Source of the DNA: Tieghemiomyces parasiticus | Taxonomy: Eukaryota > Kickxellomycota > Dimargaritomycetes > Dimargaritales > Dimargaritaceae | Direction of reading: 5' to 3' | DNA: 17,232 nucleotides | Assembly (NCBI GenBank): GCA_027575765.1 | Contig: JANBPT010000984.1 | Coordinates: 1-17,232, forward strand | In this document: positions 9,829 to 17,232 of the stretch, one piece after another | How positions within the stretch are numbered: the first letter of the stretch is position 1 | How the letters are laid out: every line of letters starts with the position of its first letter | Position numbers and translations under genes: made by a program | The notes under the pieces: generated by a model | Database searches by the model: none | The model's input: only the letters and a program-made list of their open reading frames with translations | What the model was told of the DNA's origin: nothing

Positions 9829-12009
9829 ATGAGAGAAATCATCAACATCCAGACCGGTAAGTTCCTATGCTCGGGATTCCACCTACACATTGGTTGATGC
9901 GGGGATGAAGTACATTTAATGCCGCCTACGAAGCCTACAACTGTCTAGAAGGGGGTGCCCTGCGGTTAAATCGCTATCGCTGGAACTAGCCGAGCGAACT
10001 CAACGTGGAAGCTCACTGCGACCGTCACCGCTCGAAAGGGCTGTACGTTGGCCTACCGAACGGCCGCTCTGACACCGTGGACAGAATAGCCATACATTAG
10101 CTCTTAGCTTGTTGTGTTAACGAATTCTTAAATACGCCTCACGCCGGCCCCCTATTTATTGCGCCTTGCGGCCTACAGGTCAATGCGGCAACCAGGTTAG
10201 TTAAACGACGGAGTCACGCGTCCGTCGGGTCCCATTGTTTATGATTAGGAGCGCTTTATCATAATCTTAATTTCCTGGCTGCCATTCGGGGACCCACAAG
10301 CCGCAGACTTTAGATATATTCCTAGCTATCTGTCCAAACGATTCGCTAGGAAGGCCCGTACCCTCGGCCCTACCTCTAGCATGCTGGACAATGAACAATC
10401 TGACTAAGCTTCCCCCTTGCCCAACCCGCCTCTCCCCTCCCCCATTACCATAGCTCGGCCTCAACTTCTGGGAGACCATCGCCAAAGAGCATGGCATCGA
10501 CGAGAAGGGCCATTACGTCGGCAGAAATCCACTTGAGCTGGCCAAGATCGATGTGTACTTCAATGAGGCCCGGGAGCGCAAGTTTGTACCTCGGTAAGTT
10601 TAGGGGTTGGTAAGGCGAGTTCGACGTCCATTACCCACATGTAATGTTCTCTAAGCCCTGCTCGGGCCCATACGGACGCTTTCAGATATGTATTGGCCCG
10701 GCCGCATCTGGGCTACCTTCCCTCTACCCTATCCCCTCTCTGCCACCGCTAACCATCGCATACGTTGCCCATACTCCCCCGTCTCATTTTAATCAGCGCC
10801 GTTTGCGTCGACCTGGAACCCGGCTCCATCGATTCCATCCGCCGCAGTACGCACAGCGCGCTGTTCCGCCCCGATAATATGATTCACGGCAGCACTGGTG
10901 CCGGCAACAACTGGGCCACCGGGTACTACACGGAGGGCGCTGAGCTCATTGACGAGATCATCGACGTGGTGCGTAAGGAAACCGAGACCTGCGACGCCAT
11001 GCAAGGTTTCCAGGTGTTGCACTCGCTAGGTGGCGGTACTGGTTCCGGCCTGGGTTCGCTCATTATCCAGAAGATCCGCGAGGAGTACCCGGACCGCATG
11101 ATGTCCACCTTCTCGGTGGTACCCTCGCCCAAGGTGTCCGAGACGGTGGTGGAGCCCTACAACGCCACCCTGTCCGTGCACCACCTGGTGGAGAACTCGG
11201 ACGCGACCTTCTGCATCGACAACGAGGCCCTCTACAATATCTGCCACAGCACGCTCAAGCTGGGTTCGCCGTCCTACGCCGACCTGAACCGCCTGGTCAC
11301 CACCGTCATGAGCGGTGTTACTACCTCGCTTCGCTTCCCAGGTCAGCTTAACTCGGACCTGCGCAAGATGTCCGTCAACCTAGTGCCGTTCCCGCGCCTG
11401 CACTTCTTCATGGTGGGCTTCGCCCCGCTGACCGCCATAGCCTCCAAGGACTTCCGCAACGTCACCGTGAACGACCTGACCCAGCAGCTCTTTAGCCGTA
11501 CAAACATGATGGCCGCTTCGGACCCGAGCCACGGGCGCTACTTGACGGCAGCCTGCCTGTTCCGCGGCAAAATCTCGCAGCGCGATGCCGAAGAGCAGCT
11601 TAACAAAATTCGCAAGCAGAACAGCTCCAACTTTGTGGAGTGGATCCCCAATAACGTGCAGACCGTGTACTGCGACATCCCGCCCGCTGGAATGGAGCTC
11701 GCGTCGACCTTTATTGGTAACAACACGGCTATCCAGTCTCTGTTCCGGCGGGTCCAGGAGCAATTCTCAGTCATGTTCCGCCGCAAGGCTTTCCTCCACT
11801 GGTACACCGACGAGGGTATGGACGAGATGGAATTTACCGAGGCCGAGTCCAACATGAACGACCTTGTGTCCGAGTACCAGCAGTACCAGGACGCCACCAT
11901 CGACGACGAGGAAGGGCTCTACGAAGACGAACAGGAAGTGGCCTATGACATTGGCATGGAGGCTGAGCAAGTCCAAGCCGATGGCGCCTACGACCATGAG
12001 CAGCTGTAG
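9829..12009 (+). CDS. TUB2: beta-tubulin, four coding exons
   Basis: Coding exons 9829-9856, 10179-10195, 10454-10593 and 10797-12009 join in frame to 465 residues. Beta-tubulin forms the alpha/beta dimer of microtubules and hydrolyses GTP. Identity is clear from the MREI start, QCGNQ (11-15), the GTP signature GGGTGSG (140-146), Lys252 in the LRK motif (alpha-tubulin has Glu there) and the run [20 protein letters not shown]. Alignment to ordinary beta-tubulins is gap-free through the regions checked, so conventional numbering applies. Splice sites are GTAAGT, GTTAGT and GTAAGT with TACAG, CATAG and ATCAG. The C-terminal tail from about residue 430 is acidic but about 18 residues longer than usual and ends AYDHEQL. 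Odd residues at the benzimidazole site are Asn6, Ser165, Ala198 (codon GCG, 11203-11205) and Leu257, while Tyr50, Gln134, Phe167 and Phe200 are standard. It could be the only beta-tubulin or a divergent paralog; the window cannot tell. Confidence 0.97.
9857..10178 (+). other. beta-tubulin intron 1
   Basis: A 322-base GT-AG intron (donor GTAAGT, acceptor CTACAG) splits the Gly10 codon after its first base. Removing it joins MREIINIQT to GQCGNQ, the expected beta-tubulin N-terminus. Confidence 0.9.
10179..10195 (+). other. 17-base coding microexon of beta-tubulin (exon 2)
   Basis: GT-CAA-TGC-GGC-AAC-CAG completes Gly10 and encodes QCGNQ (11-15), including the nucleotide-contacting Gln11 and Cys12. 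It is flanked by TACAG and GTTAGT. Without it the N-terminal GTP-binding segment is lost, which strongly supports its inclusion. Confidence 0.88.
10196..10453 (+). other. beta-tubulin intron 2
   Basis: A 258-base phase-0 intron with donor GTTAGT and acceptor CATAG. A pyrimidine-rich tract (about 10410-10445) precedes the acceptor. Splicing gives GNQ followed by [16 protein letters not shown], in register with other beta-tubulins (Leu16 replaces the usual Ile). Confidence 0.88.
10594..10796 (+). other. beta-tubulin intron 3
   Basis: A 203-base intron with donor GTAAGT and acceptor AATCAG, interrupting the Arg62 codon after two bases. A branch-like GCTAAC lies at about 10748-10753, 44 bases before the acceptor. 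The join gives [14 protein letters not shown] as expected. Confidence 0.92.
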
Positions 12010-12339
12010 CGCGTATAACAAGTTCATGATGGCCCATCCGACTCTACCCGCATGAAAAGGGGGCGCCACGCTCCATCCTTACGATGCCCCCGCCCGTGTG
12101 TCGCGCCTGGATCGCGTGTCATGGCGGAGCTCTCACTAGTCTGCGTTATTTTTTTTTGCCTGGTTCGTCATGGCCGTCGGTCGGGAATATACTGCCCGGC
12201 CTTGTGCACATCTCTGCCCCTTTCCCGCATTTTTCTGTTCGCGTCGTGCCTCCCCCCCCCTGCCTCTGATTAGTTCCCTCTTCGTCTCATCCGCTATCCG
12301 CCCTCCTATTCTACCAGCTTCATTTCTTTAGCAGTATCT

Positions 12340-12345
12340 ATTAAA
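12340..12345 (+). terminator. polyadenylation signal candidate, beta-tubulin
   Basis: ATTAAA lies 331 bases after the stop codon, at the end of a C/T-rich 3' flank (12040-12340) containing a T9 and a C9 run. Composition becomes neutral to purine-rich just after it, as happens after the kinase signal. Confidence 0.45.
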
Positions 12346-13414
12346 ATGATCAGGTATCTCATTTTCCAGCACTTTCTAAATTGCACAGTGGTAACATGAA
12401 CCATACATTGGGGTTGAGTGACATCAACGAAGGAGAGAGCCCGGTATAGTAGTCGAACAACGGGATAGAGTAATCGGATGCTATATCGAATGGAGGAGGT
12501 ATAGGTTAGAGTCGATCAAGGTCAGGGAACGGATACCGCAAAAGTAATATGACCCCAGAGAGAGGAAGCCGCTGAATTTGATACTGGGCGGTGGATGTCG
12601 ATCTCAAACAGGAGCGAAAGTTGGTGTTCTTGATTGAAATTGTATCGTGGTTGAGCTGTGAGGCCACGGTGGGCCGCCAACCGTTTCTCGAGACGTCTGG
12701 TACTCATTGGCCCGTTGCATGTCGCGGTCAGGTTGGTCGTGGCCCTAGAGGCGCGCTTGAGGAGGTCGTCAAAGCATAGTAGGGGGGGGGGTTCTCCCAA
12801 CCCATTTCTGCTTAGCTAAGGCCCAGTGGTCGGTACCGTATATATTGGTGTAAACCTTACAAATTATAAGATTTGTATTTTCCACTTCCACGAGCACCTA
12901 GTATACCACCGACCAGGTGCCCAGATGCGTCGACGGCGGTGAGGTGTTCCGTCCTTGGGTGGGAGAGAAGTTCACCATAGCGATACCAAAAACAGCCTTC
13001 ACTCTTTGTAATAGCCTGGTTGGCACAGCTTGGTCTGTTAGGCGATTCCGGTAATGTCAAAGGTGCTGATAGTAGGATAAGGCCGTGGGCGGCGGCATTC
13101 GGTATTGGATAGTCCAAGGAAGGGAGAGTCAGTTCACACGACAGTACTTCTCCTATTTTGTGACACCTTCTTGAGCGGATGTGATATCCTAGGGGGAAGG
13201 GTGCTATACCGACTTGTTTTGTTACGTCGACTCGCTATGGCTTACATGGCAACAGCCCAGTCGCCGCGTGCTCTTGTTTACATGGGAACGGTTATTTTAT
13301 ATTGTAAAGCCGAACATGGGGGATGGAAACTAAGTGAATGGTATGAACGCTTACCTGGGTTAGCTGCTATTCGTCAGGGCTGGACCGATAGAGTCGAAAG
13401 GAAGGGGCCCCTAG
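12346..13414. other. spacer between beta-tubulin and the thioredoxin-like gene
   Basis: The two genes converge across this stretch. No intact gene is seen. It includes a G10 run at 12782-12791 and, on the - strand at about 12900-13000, a short open stretch with a VDASGHLVGGIL string that faintly resembles the start of a retroelement RNase H domain; the frame ends soon after, so no gene is called. Confidence 0.5.
13292..13303 (-). terminator. possible polyadenylation signal, thioredoxin-like gene
   Basis: Read on the - strand this is AATATAAAATAA, about 112 bases after the stop codon of the thioredoxin-like gene. It is an A-rich variant and not a perfect AATAAA, but it is the best-placed candidate. 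Confidence 0.3.
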
Positions 13415-13843
13415 CTACAACAGCTTCTCCACGGCGGCCTTTAGGTCGTCAGGCGTGGGCCGGTAGAGGAGCGACCTATCAGTTTCGCCGTCCTTGTAAA
13501 AGACGAAACTGGGCGGAAGCCGTACGCGGTGATGGCCAGCGATATCCACAAACAAGTCGATGTCAATCTTGGCAAAGCACACCCGGCCCTTGAACTGCCT
13601 GGCCAACTCCAGAATGTACGGCACCAAGACCTTGGAATCCTTACTCCAGACTGAAATGAACGCTACAACGACGACTCGATTCTCCCGGCGGAGGCACTTG
13701 AGCTGGTACTCGGACATGATATCTATAGCAGGTTCGCGGCGCTCCCGGATTTCCCGGTTGGTGAGGCGCCGCGGTCGGTGGGTCACAGAGCCCGTAGCGG
13801 AAAAAAGGTGGGACGGGAGTGTATAAGAAGTGACGGGTTCCAT
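13415..13843 (-). CDS. thioredoxin-fold protein lacking the CxxC active site
   Basis: A 142-residue frame whose residues 57-142 follow the thioredoxin pattern: VVVVAF strand, W66, helix, VCFAKIDID strand (88-96), VRLPPS with the conserved cis-proline at P111, FVFYKDGE hairpin (113-120) and a C-terminal DLKAAVEKLL helix. The redox motif WCGPCK is WSKDSK (66-71), so both cysteines are serine, and the buried aspartate of VVVDF is Ala61. It should therefore not be an oxidoreductase; a chaperone or scaffold role is only a guess. Residues 1-42 are Arg-rich with few acidic residues and might be a mitochondrial presequence. I chose the ATG at 13843 for its strong GCCATGG context and pyrimidine-rich leader. 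Met43 (A at -3) would give a 100-residue minimal thioredoxin. GC-rich third positions support real coding. An undetected upstream exon is possible. Confidence 0.75.
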   Translation of the reverse strand: MEPVTSYTLPSHLFSATGSVTHRPRRLTNREIRERREPAIDIMSEYQLKCLRRENRVVVVAFISVWSKDSKVLVPYILELARQFKGRVCFAKIDIDLFVDIAGHHRVRLPPSFVFYKDGETDRSLLYRPTPDDLKAAVEKLL

Positions 13844-13910
13844 GGCGGGGAAAGCCTTGAGACGAAGGTGCCGGGAGGGGGGGAGGTCGGGCTATGTCCT
13901 AATGGGTAAG
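13844..13910 (-). promoter_or_regulatory. pyrimidine-rich leader of the thioredoxin-like gene
   Basis: On the gene's own strand this stretch is C/T-rich (CCTCCCCCCCTCCC near 13872-13885), as is the leader of beta-tubulin and of the kinase. That shared style supports transcription from about 13.9 kb and the start at 13843. No convincing TATA box was found. Confidence 0.4.
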
Positions 13911-16900
13911 TGTAGTAGGAAATAGTATTATTGTAAAGGATACTGGTTAATGTGGTAGAAACTAAAGAGAAAGGAACTCCACCATGGCCGCGTAGCTTTG
14001 GTCAACCAAATCCAGCTTCATGGGATGGTCCTAGCCCCTGCCTTATATCGTAGAACCACTTCGCTTGCTGGAATCTGTCTGACTGTTAATTTATTTTTTC
14101 TAACTAACAGGTCTTCAAGGAGGAGATCACTGCTCGTCCGCTGACATTACGCTTTCCGACTCGGCAGGATGCCACCCCGGGTATGCATGCATTGAGACCG
14201 GGTGACCAGATGGGGCACGAATAGCCATTTTGAAACGACGAGCGAGACCGAATTTGTCTAGCGGTGGTTTGAATTATCAGGATTACACGGAAAAGGAGTT
14301 TAGGCGCGCGTATCGAGTGTCCTTTGCCTCCCCAACTATGGGGTATTCAGACAGGGGAGGGGCGCCACCCACACTAGCTCAGAGCCCGCGTGGAAAATTA
14401 AGACGATAGCAGGCCCCCCTCTTAGTTGGCTGACTTGCTAAATGAGGTAAAAAAAACACCCTGGCTAAGCTGATGGTGCGGTTGCCGCATTGCGACGGAG
14501 TGTCGGTCAGCGATACTTAGGAAGCCGGTCAAGATATAACTCTTGGCGCCAGAAACTTTTCTGAGTGCGAGACACTGCGGATTCGTATATGTAGATTAAG
14601 GACTTCCTGAGTGAAGCCAAGGATGTAGGGTTGCTGCCACCAATCTCATCCCGCTTTGTCCATTCATGCTAGTGGGATGGCCGTCTAAGCGACCCGCTAG
14701 CAGCTTAGATAGCTGAAGGGAAGGGGCAAGTTCCTGTGCTATGGTCCGAGTTTCGATCCATATCGTACGACGGGTATCGCAGCCAAGGTCACTCATGAAC
14801 TAGCCACCACCAGAAGTGCTATCACCTCTAGATCCACCAGCCTTTTACCGTAAGTAACCCAGCAACAAATGAACTGGTCTACCCTTGAAGACAGGAAAGT
14901 GTTTTGGGCGCCTATCGACAATCATTGGGAACCTTGACAGGGACAGAGGCTGGACCATACTGACAGAATAGCCCCGACTGGCAGGTGTGCAGCTAATAAT
15001 AGCCTTTACCACTGCCACTCCTACCATATGCACTCTTCTGCACTGGAATACGGAATTATGCAGCCCTGCCAACCACCAGGTGTTTCATGCCTCCACCAAC
15101 GTCCAGTTCCCCTCCTGGTGGATACTCTAAGCAATCGATTTCCGCACATAATCCACTGGGATTAATCCTTACCTTCTGAATTCTGCTTCTCTGGTTGGCA
15201 TAGCATAGTTCTACCTTTATTGCCTGGCTGCTGGTTCCAGCCGCCAAGTGCTATGTCCTAGAGATTGTCTAATATCAACTAAAGTGCGGTGAAATGATGA
15301 GGTAATGGCATCTTTCCAAGCTCTCGCCCGGTAACATTAAACCCCGCTTCAATAAACGGCTAAACTGTTATCACCCAGCAGTATAATCTGCTATCGCTGC
15401 CTATATTGTGAACTCAGTTACCTTCTCAGGTACCATGTTTATTCGTTTAGCACATCACTTTAACCACTAGTAGATAATGCCCCTCCCGATAATGCTAATT
15501 GGCGAGGGAAACAGCGATGACTACGGCCCCTCAGGCGAACGATTGCTCAAATAGCCCTTGGAAGTGGACAGGATTAAGGTTCAGCGTAACCAGCATTTAG
15601 CCCAAGACCTTGCCACATGGGTAAAAAAAAAGGCCATGGACATGGCATTGATGCTATGCGATTTTTAAGCACCTTGCTCTGGTTGTCAAAGTCTCCTCCA
15701 GTAAACTTAACCTAGCCGTCGGATACATCCGGGATATTCTCGCTAATCGGCGCTATAGTCTGGTAGAAATTTCCCCAGACGGAGTAGAACCAAGGACACG
15801 ACGAATGGCTATTTGGTGATGAGTTCGTGAAGCTTGTTACCCGAGTTGATTCCGTACAAACAGTCCGACGCAAGAATAATGCGGAGTAGCCGGGGGAGGG
15901 CGTAGCAGAGTGTGTAGTCTAAGGGAAGAGCTTGAGGAGGGATCAACGAGATATTAACAGAAAAGAGTCCCGGACAAGTTGGTCAAAGTGAAGTCAAGTG
16001 AAAAGTATGGATGTATTGCCGCCTTTTCGGCCGACGTTTCTAATGGACCATACATCGTTTAACTATGTGAACCTCCGCGGTAGGAGGTCGTTTGGTATGA
16101 GGGAGGACTTGACTTCGGCTATCCCCAGTGACACATCTTTGACGATGTAGATATGCCTCAAGGACATCCTAGCTCTAAACTTAATCATACCGCCTACACA
16201 CCAGTCGGCTAAAAGGGATTGAAGTTGTTATTGTTGACTTTAAACAGATCTTTTGAGAGAGGGGAAAGCCTGCCGCTACCTGGGAAAGATTGGTTGGTGT
16301 GTGAGAAGGTAGCTCGCCAATGCCAAATATGAAGGACAGAGAAGGTGAAGGTGAGAAATGAACCATTTTGGGGATGTTCGGTCGTTCTTCTGACCAATAG
16401 CTAAGACAGGCTGTATAGAGAACGAGTGCCCTATCCTGAATTCATCGCGGACCAATTCGACCGTACCCCGTACAGTATTCCTGCCGCCATCCGAGTCGCT
16501 GAATGTAGTTTTTCATGCTGATGTACTTGTGGCAGGAATATACAGAGCTCATCTGGAAATCGGCGATCTACAGTTACCTACACCAATGTTTATGACCTTT
16601 ATGAGCCCATGGAATCGGCCTATCCTGGGACCGATACGTTAGACATCATGTGATTCTAGGTTGTGGCCCGGGGCTTCGAGACAATGCCAAAGGTTGATGA
16701 CAGCAGCATGTCGGTATCATCGATCCATAGCTGAAGAAAATTAGTAACTCGCCAGCTATCATGTTGTTTATTACATAAAAAAAATCTAGACCTATAGGGC
16801 AAGGTTCCGAACCGAATAGTGAAGAGAAAGGGGAGCTACCCCTTCTAATCACGTAGCTCGACATTCCATCTTTCTACATGCCACGCAGGTTCTACGCTGA

Positions 16901-17232
16901 TGACCTTCACAACTGTTCTCTCTGAAAAAGCGTGTCAGAGAATTTGGTGACAATAAATGAGCTACTATATTTAGAATAACTAGACCTATCATCAGGATCC
17001 TGGGTGCTAACAAGCCTAGTGGTATACTAGAAGTTATGGGTCACTCTCAACCCCACCATCTCAATTCTCAGCTACATGCACTAGCCTTAGCCCACTTCCA
17101 CCTTTACCGAGAAGGAAATTTCTCTTGACATGAGTAGGAGAAGAAAGAATGTGGAGCACTCAATTGACATCCCGCTTACTGCAATTGGACGTCGGACAGG
17201 CCTACACAGTAATGGAGAGCGATGTGAGGGCC
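13911..17232. other. long AT-richer spacer, no intact gene
   Basis: No intact gene is supported. All open frames are under about 85 codons, and composition looks less GC-rich than in the gene regions. An isolated splice-acceptor-like TAACTAACAG occurs near 14101-14110 without a convincing exon after it. On the - strand at about 14700-15070, frame-broken segments vaguely recall a Ty3/Gypsy RNase H region; on the + strand at 16890-16904 the string YADDL appears in a frame closed a few codons later. These may be decayed retroelement pieces or chance. A small hairpin (ACCTCC/GGAGGT, 16071-16088) and an inverted repeat (CCACCAGG 15073-15080, CCTGGTGG 15114-15121) were also seen. No terminal repeats were found. 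Confidence 0.5.

Noticed and set aside
11995..12006. HEQL at the C-terminus of beta-tubulin as an ER-retention (KDEL-like) signal
   Set aside because: Beta-tubulin is cytosolic and has no signal peptide, so the resemblance has no function there.
10765..12009. A 414-residue single-exon beta-tubulin frame starting upstream of AVCVDLEPG
   Set aside because: Its first codon is TTG inside intron 3, and the first 11 residues do not match tubulin. The N-terminal 62 residues are supplied by the three upstream exons.
12782..12791. G10 run and the C10, C9 and T9 runs elsewhere as meaningful elements
   Set aside because: Single homopolymers are common in such spacers and prone to sequencing-length error; nothing else links them.
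14087..14227. Strong-looking acceptor (TAACTAACAG) followed by an open stretch, taken as an exon
   Set aside because: No donor, partner exon or recognisable protein could be found, and the frame closes after about 37 codons.
14740..14765. TTTCGATCC-like string as a tRNA T-arm
   Set aside because: No matching acceptor stem, anticodon arm or D-arm could be arranged around it.
16502..16638. + strand stretch (ending PWNRPILGPIR) as a retroviral-type protease
   Set aside because: There is no D-S/T-G catalytic motif before it, and its distance to the YADDL string is far too short for a protease-RT order.

Overview
This is nuclear DNA of a fungus. The window holds two clear protein genes, both on the + strand: a Ran1/Pat1-Sks1-Vhs1-type Ser/Thr kinase (a fungal family) at 5273-6910 and a four-exon beta-tubulin at 9829-12009. 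A third probable gene lies on the - strand, a short thioredoxin-fold protein at 13415-13843. Spliceosomal GT-AG introns of 200-320 bases, GC-rich codon use inside genes and long gene-poor spacers suggest an early-diverging filamentous lineage (a zoopagomycete or kickxellomycete type). That placement is a guess from style, not from any diagnostic marker.

Layout. 1-2660: no gene that I can support. 2661-3200: G-rich on the + strand. About 3284-5271: strongly C/T-rich on the + strand, with TATA boxes, CCAAT motifs, a repeated GC-box motif and an AT-rich hairpin; it is the upstream control region of the kinase and may contain a small first coding exon (4952-5016). 5273-6910: kinase, followed by a C/T-rich 3' flank ending at an AATAAA at 7248. 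7260-9720: spacer with a G-quadruplex motif. 9729-9828: C/T-rich leader of beta-tubulin. 9829-12009: beta-tubulin, with a 17-base second coding exon. 12010-12345: C/T-rich 3' flank. 12346-13414: spacer. 13415-13843: thioredoxin-like gene with a leader that is C/T-rich on its own strand. 13911-17232: AT-richer spacer with no intact gene and possibly very decayed retroelement fragments.

The genes do not form a pathway; each appears to be its own transcription unit. The pyrimidine-rich sense strand runs across the flanks of all three genes and stops near the candidate polyadenylation signals, so base-composition steps seem to mark the transcription units.

The most notable content is at protein level. 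The beta-tubulin carries non-standard residues at several positions of the benzimidazole-binding site (Asn6, Ser165, Ala198, Leu257), Ala198 being the classic fungal resistance residue. The thioredoxin-like protein has lost both active-site cysteines (WSKDSK instead of WCGPCK) and the buried aspartate, so it should be redox-dead. I found no tRNA, rRNA, CRISPR array, intact transposon or obvious new multi-gene system.
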